11,340 bases of DNA from Planctomycetota bacterium. GTDB lineage: Bacteria > Planctomycetota > Planctomycetia > Pirellulales > Pirellulaceae. Below the pieces are notes generated by a model. That model had not been told where the DNA came from, did not search any database, and was given only the letters and a program-made list of their open reading frames with translations. Shown one piece after another: positions 1 through 6,429 of the stretch. Made by a program: the position numbers and the translations under genes. How positions within the stretch are numbered: position 1 is the first letter of the stretch; each line of letters begins with the position of its first letter. The DNA is taken from contig JAEZAS010000221.1 of assembly GCA_023430365.1 (NCBI GenBank), positions 1 to 11,340 of the forward strand, written 5' to 3'.

Positions 1-671
1 GCATCGAGATCAGCGGGCTCTGCTCGTTCCTGTTCTGGCCTTATCCGCTCACTGCGAACGACGCCGACAAACGCAATCGCGGCCTGGAACTGGCCGGCCT
101 GATGACCGAGGCGGCCCATCACCTGGGTACGGAGAATCTGCTCGTGGTTCCGGGAGCCGTTCACATTCCGTGGCGCGACGATTACGAGCCGGTGCCCAAC
201 GACGTCTGCCACCAGCGGGCAGTCGAGGCGGTCAAGAAGCTGCTCCCCAAGGCGGAGAAGCTCGGTGTGCACATGAACATCGAAAACATCTTCTTCAACG
301 GCTTCCTGATGACGCCGCAGGAGATGAACGACTTCGTCGACGAGTTCCAGAGTCCGAACCTGAACGTCCACTTCGACACCGGGAACATCATGCTGTTCCA
401 GTTCCCCGAACACTGGGTCACGCAACTCGGCAAGCGGACCAAGAACGTCCACCTCAAGGAGTTCACGAAGAAGGGGACCGACTACTCGCTCGAATCGTTC
501 CGCCCGCTGCTCGACGGCACAACGAACTGGCCCGCCGTCCTCGAGGCCTTCGACCAGACCGGCTACCAGGGCTACCTGACGTTCGAATATTTTCATCCCT
601 ACCAGCACTGGCCCGAGGCGCTCGTGTATCAGACGAGCGATTCGCTGGATCGGATGCTGGGGAGGAAGTGA
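1..671 (+). CDS. Sugar-phosphate isomerase/epimerase-like TIM barrel protein, 5' truncated
   Basis: The reading frame is open from the left edge (first complete codon at position 3) to TGA at 669-671, so about 222 C-terminal residues are visible and the start lies outside the window. The protein fits the xylose-isomerase-like TIM barrel / AP endonuclease 2 superfamily, which includes hydroxypyruvate isomerases, ribulose-5-phosphate 3-epimerases and ketose 3-epimerases. Four likely metal and catalytic ligands are visible in the expected order: Glu in NIEN (codon 282-284), Asp in HFDTGN (375-377), His in NVHLKEF (450-452) and Glu in LTFEYF (585-587). This matches the Glu/Asp/His/Glu set known from tagatose/psicose 3-epimerases. 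No signal peptide can be judged because the N-terminus is missing. An internal ATG at 102 is not the true start, since conserved-looking sequence continues upstream of it. The substrate cannot be assigned. Family call is firm; exact reaction is unknown. Confidence 0.88.
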   Translation, partial: IEISGLCSFLFWPYPLTANDADKRNRGLELAGLMTEAAHHLGTENLLVVPGAVHIPWRDDYEPVPNDVCHQRAVEAVKKLLPKAEKLGVHMNIENIFFNGFLMTPQEMNDFVDEFQSPNLNVHFDTGNIMLFQFPEHWVTQLGKRTKNVHLKEFTKKGTDYSLESFRPLLDGTTNWPAVLEAFDQTGYQGYLTFEYFHPYQHWPEALVYQTSDSLDRMLGRK

Positions 672-905
672 TAGGAGTCAGGTGTCAGGAGTCAGAGATG
701 CGTTAGGGCCGTCAGGCCCGGTCGGAAGTAGCCCCGGTCGGCAGACCGGGGTTTTTCGGGCGATGAAGGCGTGTGAGGCCCGGAGGGCCGGCACATGGGG
801 CGCCGTTGTGTCAGTCCTTCGGACCTCTCAGGTGCAATCGAATCCGAGCCGGGCTCTGACGGACCCGGCTACTGCCGGTCGGCCCTTTGGGCCTTTGAAA
901 CGCGT
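672..905. repeat. Gene-free spacer with clustered short palindromes
   Basis: This 234-base spacer lies between the convergent isomerase and YaiI genes. It contains a short direct repeat (AGGAGTCAG near 674 and again near 688) and several dyads: GGGCC/GGCCC around GTCA (706-719), the terminator at 732-756, GGCCC/GGGCC around GGA (777-789), GAGCC/GGCTC around one G (846-856), and GGCCC/GGGCC around TTT (881-893). No gene is supported. One dyad may act as the 3' end of the minus-strand operon, but no T-tract is seen on that strand. Confidence 0.5.
732..756 (+). terminator. Intrinsic terminator after the isomerase gene
   Basis: A perfect 8-bp GC-rich stem (CCCCGGTC, 732-739, with GACCGGGG, 744-751) closes a GGCA tetraloop and is followed by five T residues. 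It lies 60 bases after the isomerase stop codon and fits a rho-independent terminator. The stem also resembles dispersed palindromes elsewhere in this window, so it may be a repeat that serves as a terminator. Confidence 0.6.
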
Positions 906-1397
906 TCAAAGATTATCGTTCGGCGGCGTTTTCCGTTGCGGCGGCTGCTTCTTCTTCCTCTCTGCCAGCCAGCGGTCGAGCCCGTTGGCGAAGGCCTGGC
1001 GGTCTTTGGCGGTGTAGCCCGAGGGGCCGCGGATGGTTTCGCCGCCACCGCGCATCTGGTCAAAAATGTCACGCATCGCCAGCCGCTCGCCGATGTTGGC
1101 GTCGGTGTACAGGTCGCCGCGCGGGTTGAGCGCGGTGCCTCCCTTCTTGACCACGTCGGCGGCCAGCGGAACGTCGGCTGTGACGACGAGGTCGCCCGGC
1201 TCGACGAGTTCCACGATCCGGCGGTCCGCGATGTTCATCCCCGTGCCAACCAGCTCGGTGCGGATGAAGTCGGAACGCGGCACGCGCATCGGCTGATTGG
1301 CGACGAGCGTAAGCTGCGTCTGCGTGCGCTCGGCGGCCCGATAGAGCAGTTCCTTGATCGTGGCGGGGCAGGCGTCGGCGTCGACCCAGATGCGCAT
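906..1397 (-). CDS. yaiI: YaiI/YqxD family protein (DUF188)
   Basis: The 163-residue protein matches the YaiI/YqxD (UPF0178, DUF188) family along its length, with the family N-terminus MRIWVDADACP, the VANQPM segment, the acidic IVELVEPGDLVVTADVPLAADVV stretch (positions 62-84; key residues GDLVVTAD) and the late GPSGYTAKDRQAFANGLDR region. E. coli YaiI is about 152 residues; the extra length here is a Lys/Pro-rich C-terminal tail. The fold is thought to be PIN-like with acidic residues suggesting metal binding, but no biochemical role is firmly established. It starts 21 bases after the SUI1 gene on the same strand, so the two are probably co-transcribed. No clear Shine-Dalgarno sequence precedes the ATG; the start was chosen on the conserved N-terminus. 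The protein has no signal peptide and should be cytoplasmic. Confidence 0.92.
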   Translation of the reverse strand: MRIWVDADACPATIKELLYRAAERTQTQLTLVANQPMRVPRSDFIRTELVGTGMNIADRRIVELVEPGDLVVTADVPLAADVVKKGGTALNPRGDLYTDANIGERLAMRDIFDQMRGGGETIRGPSGYTAKDRQAFANGLDRWLAERKKKQPPQRKTPPNDNL

Positions 1398-1418
1398 CGT
1401 TGGTTCTCGCGGAGGTGG

Positions 1419-1757
1419 CTAAGGCTTCACTCGATAACCCTGGTCTCGCAGCAATTGCTGCACCCGCGCGAGGTGGTCGCCTTGGATTTCGATTTCGCCG
1501 TCCTTCACCGTTCCGCCGGCGCCGCAGGCGGTCTTGAGCGTCGTCAGCACCTGATCGAGATAGCCATCGTCGGCCAGTCCACGGATGACCGTGGCGATCT
1601 TGCCTTTTTTGCGCTTCTCGACGCCGACGTGGGCCGTTTGTTGCTCGGGCGGAGTCCGAGGCTTGGGGAGTGGCGGGCACTGGCAGTCCCGTTCGAGCAG
1701 GCCGCAGCGCTCGCACTTCGGAGGAATGTCGAACGGCGTGCCTTCGAAGAGTCGCAT
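1419..1757 (-). CDS. yciH: SUI1/YciH-type translation factor-like protein
   Basis: This 112-residue protein carries a C-terminal SUI1 (eIF1-like) domain of about residues 55-112, with the family hallmarks KTACGAGGTVKDGEIEIQGD followed by a V-x-x-LLRDQGY ending. Archaeal and eukaryotic relatives act in start-codon selection on the small ribosomal subunit; bacterial YciH is linked to translation but its role is less settled. The N-terminus holds four cysteines in a CxxC-x6-CxC arrangement (C15, C18, C25, C27), which looks like a zinc knuckle. A basic VEKRKKGK segment links the two parts. It is the first gene of a probable two-gene unit with the downstream YaiI gene. No good Shine-Dalgarno site precedes the ATG. 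The start is supported by the compact MRLFEGTPFD N-terminus leading straight into the cysteine motif. Confidence 0.9.
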   Translation of the reverse strand: MRLFEGTPFDIPPKCERCGLLERDCQCPPLPKPRTPPEQQTAHVGVEKRKKGKIATVIRGLADDGYLDQVLTTLKTACGAGGTVKDGEIEIQGDHLARVQQLLRDQGYRVKP

Positions 1758-1805
1758 GAGGGAGTGGGAGGCTGGGGAGAAGTCTGTAATTGCAAATGTT
1801 CGTTG

Positions 1806-1893
1806 GGTGGCACGCCCTGGAGCAACGCGAAGGGCGTGGCGGAATCGCGCTCGAGCGCTCCACGCCCTTCACTTCGTTCCAGGGCGTGCCACC
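1806..1893 (+). repeat. 88-bp REPIN-like double-palindrome element, copy 1
   Basis: The element has 16-base outer arms (GGTGGCACGCCCTGGA and its complement, 1806-1821 and 1878-1893) and 11-base inner arms (GAAGGGCGTGG at 1829-1839 with CCACGCCCTTC at 1860-1870). The arms differ only in a 7-base segment (GCAACGC on the left, the complement of ACGAAGT on the right) and flank a 20-base centre. Each half can also fold alone, CACGCCCT pairing with AGGGCGTG around a 12-base loop. Two hairpin-forming units in inverted orientation is the architecture of a REPIN. The second copy at 4305-4392 is also 88 bp and is in the opposite orientation. It lies about 50 bases upstream of the SUI1 start, so it could affect that gene's expression. 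Confidence 0.85.
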
Positions 1894-1926
1894 CCTCGCT
1901 TCTATTTGACAACAGGATGCAGGGCG

Positions 1927-1974
1927 TCTGAATTCTGGCGAATCCAGCTACGCGATGCGACGAATTCAGCTACG
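1927..1974 (+). repeat. GAATTC-rich REP-like repeat, one full and one partial copy
   Basis: A 26-base copy of the repeat found again at 4222-4244, 4273-4298 and 4418-4443 occupies 1927-1952 with one base changed (GAATCC for the second GAATTC). A 14-base partial copy of its right end (CGAATTCAGCTACG) follows at 1961-1974 in the same orientation. The intact core is an imperfect hairpin, GAATTC around TGGC. It lies about 110 bases upstream of the transporter start. Confidence 0.8.
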
Positions 1975-2061
1975 AGCAAGCGCTGGGAGGCAAAACGTCG
2001 CTCTCTCGGTTACTATATCGCAACCCTTCCTCTCCCACGACCGCTCGCCGAAACGTCTGGC

Positions 2062-3318
2062 ATGAACAAGCCGCAGCAACCGATGCTTCCGCCGCTCGTG
2101 TCGGCCGGTTCGTACGCCTGGCTGGTCGTGGCGCTGCTGATTCCCGTGGCCCTGCTCAACTATCTCGACCGGCAGATGCTCGCGGCGATGAAGGGCTCGA
2201 TGATGACGGACATTCCCGACATCGTCAGCGGAGCCAATTGGGGCATCGTCCTCGGTTCGTTCAAGTGGGTCTATGCGCTCTTGAGCCCCGTGGGGGGCTA
2301 CATCGCAGACCGCGTCAGCCGCCGGCATGTGATCGTGCTCAGCCTGTTCATCTGGTCCGCCGTGACCTGGGCTACGGGACACGTCGAGACGTTTCAGCAG
2401 TTGCTCGTCACGCGCGCGGTGATGGGAATCAGCGAAGCGTTCTACATTCCCGCGGCGCTGGCGCTGATTACCGACTATCACCGCGGCGCCACTCGCTCGC
2501 GGGCCGTCGGCCTGCACCAAATGGGCATCTATGCCGGCATCATCATCGGCGGGTTCTCGGGCTATGCGGCCGAGAGCCCGGACCTTGGTTGGCGTTGGGC
2601 CTTTAGCGCCTGCGGCATCGCGGGAGTCGTCTATTCGCTGCCGCTCTACTTCCTGCTGCGCAATCCACCCCGCTATGGCGAAGTCGGGCCGGCGGGGCCA
2701 TCGCCTCTTTCGGCGGTGGGGCAGCTCTTCAGCAACTTCAGCTACGTTCTGCTGGTGCTCTACTTCACCCTGCCGGCGATGGCGGGTTGGATCGTGAAGG
2801 ATTGGATGCCCGACATCCTGCGGGTGCAGTTCAACCTGGGGCAAGGCAAGGCTGGGATGTCGGCCGTGCTGTACGTTCAACTCGCTTCGCTGATCGGCGT
2901 CGTGGTCGGCGGAGTGCTGGCCGACGCCTGGATGAAGCGCACGATCCGCGGCCGCATCTACCTCAGCGCGATCGGCACGTTTCTGTTCTTGCCGGCCCTG
3001 TTTGGCGTCGGCAACGCCGGCACGTTGACCGTGGCGGTTTGCTTCTTGATTCTCTTCGGCATCGGCTGGGGCTTTTTCGATTGCAACAACATGCCGATCC
3101 TCTGCCAGATCGTGCGTCCCGAACTGCGGGCCACCGGCTACGGCTTCATGAACCTGGTGAGCATCAGTTGCGGCGGCTTCGCCGACTATGCCTTCGGGGC
3201 CCTGCGCGACGCCGATGTGCCGCTGAACGCCATCTTTGGCGTGTTCGCCGGGATCGCTTTGTTTTCCGTCATGCTCGTGCTTCTTATCCGGCCGAAACCG
3301 TCGGTCGAAACCCCATGA
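2062..3318 (+). CDS. MFS transporter, Spinster/anion-cation-symporter-like
   Basis: The 418-residue protein is a hydrophobic major facilitator with about 12 membrane segments. Visible hallmarks are NYLDR at residues 33-37 at the end of the first segment, and the motif-A loop between segments 2 and 3 (GGYIADRVSRRH, from residue 78). The stretch GISEAFYIPAALALITDY followed by RSRAVGLHQMG matches the fourth and fifth segments of sugar-acid (ExuT-like) and Spinster-like carriers. The ATG at 2062 was chosen because the open frame extends far upstream through repeats without hydrophobic or conserved sequence; no strong Shine-Dalgarno site is seen. Its stop overlaps the start of the aldolase gene (ATGA), so the two are coupled. 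The partner suggests import of a sugar acid, sialic-acid-like or other carboxylated substrate into the cytoplasm. The substrate itself is inference. Confidence 0.88.
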   Translation: MNKPQQPMLPPLVSAGSYAWLVVALLIPVALLNYLDRQMLAAMKGSMMTDIPDIVSGANWGIVLGSFKWVYALLSPVGGYIADRVSRRHVIVLSLFIWSAVTWATGHVETFQQLLVTRAVMGISEAFYIPAALALITDYHRGATRSRAVGLHQMGIYAGIIIGGFSGYAAESPDLGWRWAFSACGIAGVVYSLPLYFLLRNPPRYGEVGPAGPSPLSAVGQLFSNFSYVLLVLYFTLPAMAGWIVKDWMPDILRVQFNLGQGKAGMSAVLYVQLASLIGVVVGGVLADAWMKRTIRGRIYLSAIGTFLFLPALFGVGNAGTLTVAVCFLILFGIGWGFFDCNNMPILCQIVRPELRATGYGFMNLVSISCGGFADYAFGALRDADVPLNAIFGVFAGIALFSVMLVLLIRPKPSVETP

Positions 3319-4229
3319 AACGTTCGCTCTCTGGAATCATCCCGCCGCTGGTCACTCCCCTGCTCGACCGCGATACGCTCGACCACGAGGGGCTCGCCCG
3401 GCTGATCGAGCACGTGCTCGGCGGAGGCGTACACGGCCTGTTCATCCTCGGCACCACCGGCGAAGCGCCGAGCCTCAGCTATCGCTTGCGACGCGAATTT
3501 GTCTCGCGCGTCTGCGAGCTCGTGCAGGGTCGCGTGCCTGTGCTGGTGGGCGTGACCGATACGTCGTTCGTCGAATCGGTGGCTCTGGCCCATCATGCGG
3601 CCGAAGCGGGAGCCTCGGCGGTGGTGCTTTCGACACCGTACTACTTCCCTGCCGGGCAAACGGAGCTGACGAGCTACATCGAGGCGATCGTCGAGCAGTT
3701 GCCGTTGCCGCTGGTGCTTTACAACATGCCGAGCCTCACGAAGGTGTGGTTCGAGATCGATACGCTGCACAAGCTGGCGTCGTTCGAGCGGATTATCGGC
3801 ATCAAGGACAGCAGCGGCGACCTCGACTACTTCGGCCGGCTGATGTCGCTCCGCGAGCGGCGGCCCGATTGGTCGATTTTCATGGGCCCCGAAGCGCTGT
3901 TGCCGCGAGCCATGCGGCTGGGGGGCGATGGGGGCGTTTCGGGCGGGGCGAACGTGTTTCCGCAGTTGTTCGTCGAGTGCTACAACGCGGCGGTGGCCGA
4001 CGACCTGGCTCGGGTGGATCAGGCGTCCCGGCTGATCAACGAGTTTCAGCAGGTCTACGAAATCGGCAAGTACGCTTCGCGGTTCATCAAGGCCACGAAG
4101 TGCTCGTTGTCGCTGCTGGGAATTTGCGACGACTTCATGGCGGAGCCGTTCCATCGCTTCCGCGCCCCCGAGCGCGAACGAGTGCGGGTGATTGTGGATC
4201 AGTTAAAGACCAAACTCGAAGGTAGCTGA
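3315..4229 (+). CDS. DapA/NanA-superfamily Schiff-base aldolase or hydratase, probably not DapA
   Basis: The 304-residue TIM barrel is the usual length for the dihydrodipicolinate synthase / N-acetylneuraminate lyase superfamily. It has the carboxylate-binding GTTGE loop (residues 46-50), the catalytic tyrosine Y136 in YNMPSLT, and the Schiff-base lysine K164 in GIKDSSGD, aligning with E. coli DapA Y133 and K161. The residue matching DapA R138, which binds the substrate carboxylate in true DHDPS, is L141. Family knowledge therefore favours a catabolic aldolase or dehydratase acting on a 2-keto acid rather than lysine synthesis. The ATG overlaps the transporter stop in an ATGA junction, typical of translational coupling. 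The stop codon lies inside a repeat copy (4222-4244), so the extreme C-terminus (GS) may have been set by that repeat. Superfamily is certain; substrate is unknown. Confidence 0.9.
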   Translation: MKRSLSGIIPPLVTPLLDRDTLDHEGLARLIEHVLGGGVHGLFILGTTGEAPSLSYRLRREFVSRVCELVQGRVPVLVGVTDTSFVESVALAHHAAEAGASAVVLSTPYYFPAGQTELTSYIEAIVEQLPLPLVLYNMPSLTKVWFEIDTLHKLASFERIIGIKDSSGDLDYFGRLMSLRERRPDWSIFMGPEALLPRAMRLGGDGGVSGGANVFPQLFVECYNAAVADDLARVDQASRLINEFQQVYEIGKYASRFIKATKCSLSLLGICDDFMAEPFHRFRAPERERVRVIVDQLKTKLEGS

Positions 4230-4297
4230 ATTCGCCAGAATTCAACCGCCCTTCGAATGGTCGCCTGGTTTGTCTGAATTCTGGCGAATTCAGCTAC
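4222..4297. repeat. Perfect 23-bp inverted repeat made of two REP-like copies
   Basis: A minus-strand copy of the GAATTC-rich repeat (4222-4244) faces a plus-strand copy (4275-4297). The two 23-base arms are perfect reverse complements separated by 30 bases. The left arm contains the last sense codon and stop codon of the aldolase gene. The structure could fold in the transcript as a long hairpin at the operon end, protecting or ending the mRNA; there is no T-tract. The pairing resembles a REP doublet. Confidence 0.85.
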
Positions 4298-4299
4298 GG
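4266..4299 (+). repeat. 34-bp direct repeat, left copy flanking REPIN-like copy 2
   Basis: These 34 bases match 4411-4444 with a single mismatch (T at 4271, G at 4416). They comprise the GAATTC-rich repeat plus eight upstream bases. The left copy ends 5 bases before the second 88-bp element and also forms the right arm of the inverted repeat at 4222-4297. Confidence 0.85.
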
Positions 4300-4304
4300 T
4301 TGGG

Positions 4305-4392
4305 GGTGGCACGCCCTGGAACGAAGTGAAGGGCGTGGAGCCCCTCGACGCGATTCAGCCACGCCCTTCGCGTTGCTCCAGGGCGTGCCACC
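4305..4392 (-). repeat. 88-bp REPIN-like double-palindrome element, copy 2 (inverted)
   Basis: The reverse complement of this segment matches 1806-1893 over the full 88 bp: the 16-base outer arms, both 7-base asymmetric segments and the 11-base inner arms are identical, and only the 20-base centre diverges. The orientation is therefore opposite to copy 1, and the two copies bracket the transporter-aldolase operon. No target-site duplication is seen beside either copy. Confidence 0.85.
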
Positions 4393-4410
4393 TGTTTTCT
4401 GAGGGGAAGT

Positions 4411-4444
4411 TGGTTGGTCTGAATTCTGGCGAATTCAGCTACGG
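4411..4444 (+). repeat. 34-bp direct repeat, right copy, entering the VCBS gene ribosome binding site
   Basis: This is the right partner of 4266-4299 with one mismatch. Its last two G residues (4443-4444) are the first two bases of the GGAGG ribosome binding site (4443-4447) of the downstream secreted-protein gene, so the repeat abuts and partly builds that site. Confidence 0.85.
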
Positions 4445-4453
4445 AGGATTTTG

Positions 4454-6415
4454 ATGCGTTACCTGCTTGCGCTACTTACAGCCTTCGCTTGCGGCTCGGT
4501 TGCTCACGCCGAAGAGTTGACTCGCCTGCCTTACAATCATCCTGGGCTCGTGGTCGATCTGGGTGTCGGACTTTGGGCCTGGCCCGTGCCTTGCGATGCC
4601 GACGGCGATGGCGATTTCGACCTGATCGTCTCCTGCCCTGACAAGCCGTCGAATGGCGTCTACCTGTTCGAGAACGCCAGCGGCGATACGGCCCAGAACA
4701 AGCTGCCCGTCTTCAAGTCCGCGAGACGGCTGAGCAAGACGGTCCACTACGTGATGCCCAGCTATGTCGACGGCCAGCTGCGCGTGCTCACGCCAGGGAC
4801 CGAACATCCGAACTTTGAAAAAACCGGCTTGGAGCAGCGCGTCGCCCTGCCGGTGCCCGCCAACTTTTACAAGCCCGAAGGCAAGCAGCCGCGCGGGCCG
4901 AAGGTGCGTCACAACCAGTGGCGATACGTCGACTACGACGGCGATGGAGCGCTCGATCTCGTCACGGGCATCGAGGACTGGAGCTACTACGGTTGGGACG
5001 ACGCTTGGAACGCGAGCGGCGAGTGGACGAACGGTCCGCTGCATGGCTTCGTCCTGCTGCATCGCAACACGGGGACGACCGACGAACCGCATTACGCGCC
5101 CCCGGTGAAAATTGAAGCCGACGGCCAACCGGTCGATACGTTCGGCTGTCCGTCTCCCAACTTCGAGGATTTTGACGGCGACGGCGATCTCGACCTGCTC
5201 TGTGGCGAATTCCTCGACGCCTTCACCTACTTCGAAAACGTCGGCTCGCGCACCGAGCCGAAATACGCCGCTGGGCGTCGGTTGAAGCAGACCGATGGCA
5301 GCCCGCTGACGATGGATCTCGAAATGATCGTGCCGATTGCCTTCGATTGGGATCGGGACGGCGATTTCGACCTGATCGTCGGCGACGAAGACGGCCGGGT
5401 GGCGCTCGTCGAGAACCTGGGAACGCTTCGCGACGATCGCACGCCGCAGTTTGCCGCCCCTAAGTACTTTCAGCAGGAAGCCGACACGCTCAAGTGCGGC
5501 GCGCTGGCCACGCCGTATGGCGTCGACTGGGACGGCGACGGCGATATCGACATCGTCTCGGGCAACACGGCGGGCTACATCGAATTCTTTGAAAACCTGA
5601 GCGGGCCGAATGTCGCTCAGCCGAAATGGGCCGCGCCAGTGCGGCTCGAAGCGGGCGGCAAGACGTTTCGCGTGCTCGCCGGGCCCAACGGCAGCATCCA
5701 AGGTCCCGCCGAAGTGAAGTGGGGCTACACGACACTCAACGTCGCCGATTGGGACGGCGATGGACTTCACGACATTGTGCTGAACTCGATCCTCGGCAAG
5801 GTTCAGTGGCTCCGCAACGTCGGCACACGCACCGAGCCGAAACTGGCCGATCCCCAGCCGATCGAGGTCGAGTGGGAAGGCATGACGCCGAAGCCCGAGT
5901 GGACCTGGTGGCAACCGCAGGGCAAAGAACTCGTCACGCAGTGGCGCACGACGCCGGTCGTGCACGACTTCAACGGCGACGGGCTCGTCGACCTGGCGAT
6001 GCTCGACGTGGAAGGCTACTTCACGCTGCTCGAGCGCGAGCGCCGCGGCGGTAAGCTCGTTCTGCTGCCGCCGCGTAGAGTTTTCACCGACGCTCAGGGG
6101 AAGCCGCTGCGGTTCAACGACAAGCGCGCGGGCGGCAGCGGCCGGCGGAAGCTGGCCGTGGTCGATTGGGACGGCGACGGCCAGCTCGACCTGCTGCTGA
6201 ACTCAGCGAACGCGGACCTCTATCGGGGGCTCGGCAAGCGAGAGGGAGCCTGGCGCTTCGAAAGGACCGGCTCGCTCGCGCAGCAGAACATCGAAGGCCA
6301 CGACGTCAGCCCGACGACGGTCGACTTCGACGGCGACGGAGTCCCCGACTTCCTCGGCGGAGCGGAAGACGGCCGGTTCTACTTCTTGAGCAATCCTCGC
6401 TCGAAGCGGAAATGA
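4454..6415 (+). CDS. Secreted FG-GAP/VCBS repeat protein
   Basis: The 653-residue protein begins with a clear signal peptide (about residues 1-20, hydrophobic LLALLTAFACG then AHA|EE), so it is exported. It carries nine calcium-binding-type D-x-D/N-x-D-G-x-x-D motifs starting near residues 48, 160, 239, 298, 358, 432, 505, 571 and 624; spacing of about 53-112, mostly 60-75, residues fits beta-propeller blades of the FG-GAP/VCBS class. The fourth motif is DWDRDGDFD and the seventh DFNGDGLVD. Repeated phrases such as NVGSRTEPK and NVGTRTEPK follow the motifs. The family is usually extracellular and is linked to adhesion or polysaccharide handling; no catalytic domain was recognised. ATG 4454 has a GGAGG site six bases upstream; a TTG one codon earlier is less likely. 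The gene converges on gdhA. Confidence 0.9.
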   Translation: MRYLLALLTAFACGSVAHAEELTRLPYNHPGLVVDLGVGLWAWPVPCDADGDGDFDLIVSCPDKPSNGVYLFENASGDTAQNKLPVFKSARRLSKTVHYVMPSYVDGQLRVLTPGTEHPNFEKTGLEQRVALPVPANFYKPEGKQPRGPKVRHNQWRYVDYDGDGALDLVTGIEDWSYYGWDDAWNASGEWTNGPLHGFVLLHRNTGTTDEPHYAPPVKIEADGQPVDTFGCPSPNFEDFDGDGDLDLLCGEFLDAFTYFENVGSRTEPKYAAGRRLKQTDGSPLTMDLEMIVPIAFDWDRDGDFDLIVGDEDGRVALVENLGTLRDDRTPQFAAPKYFQQEADTLKCGALATPYGVDWDGDGDIDIVSGNTAGYIEFFENLSGPNVAQPKWAAPVRLEAGGKTFRVLAGPNGSIQGPAEVKWGYTTLNVADWDGDGLHDIVLNSILGKVQWLRNVGTRTEPKLADPQPIEVEWEGMTPKPEWTWWQPQGKELVTQWRTTPVVHDFNGDGLVDLAMLDVEGYFTLLERERRGGKLVLLPPRRVFTDAQGKPLRFNDKRAGGSGRRKLAVVDWDGDGQLDLLLNSANADLYRGLGKREGAWRFERTGSLAQQNIEGHDVSPTTVDFDGDGVPDFLGGAEDGRFYFLSNPRSKRK

Positions 6416-6429
6416 GTAGACCCCAACAG

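Larger units (their letters stand above)
1758..2061. other. Divergent intergenic region carrying repeats
   Basis: These 304 bases separate the divergently transcribed SUI1 and transporter genes and must hold promoters for both. They contain the 88-bp REPIN-like element (1806-1893) and a full plus a partial copy of the GAATTC-rich repeat (1927-1974). A perfect TTGACA occurs at 1906-1911, but no convincing -10 box lies 16-18 bases downstream on the plus strand. No coding region is supported. Confidence 0.6.

Noticed and set aside
1906..1911. TTGACA as a -35 box for the transporter operon
   Set aside because: The hexamer is perfect, but the bases 16-18 further on fall in the GAATTC repeat and give only TGAATT or GAATTC, a poor -10; not called as a promoter.
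795..1931. A 378-codon plus-strand open frame and other long frames across 680-1930
   Set aside because: They run antisense to the well-recognised YaiI and SUI1 genes and through repeats, have Arg/Ala-rich shadow composition typical of GC-rich DNA, and show no family features.
1585..2061. N-terminal extension of the MFS transporter
   Set aside because: The open frame upstream of 2062 overlaps the antisense SUI1 gene and the 88-bp and GAATTC repeats and adds no membrane segment; the hydrophobic protein begins at 2062.
3315..4229. Assignment as DapA, dihydrodipicolinate synthase
   Set aside because: The residue matching the substrate-binding arginine R138 is leucine, and the gene is coupled to a transporter rather than to lysine synthesis genes.
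1806..4392. The transporter-aldolase operon as a composite transposon bounded by the inverted 88-bp elements
   Set aside because: There is no transposase or other mobility gene inside, no target-site duplication at either element, and the elements are short and self-contained. The REPIN-like reading explains them with fewer assumptions.
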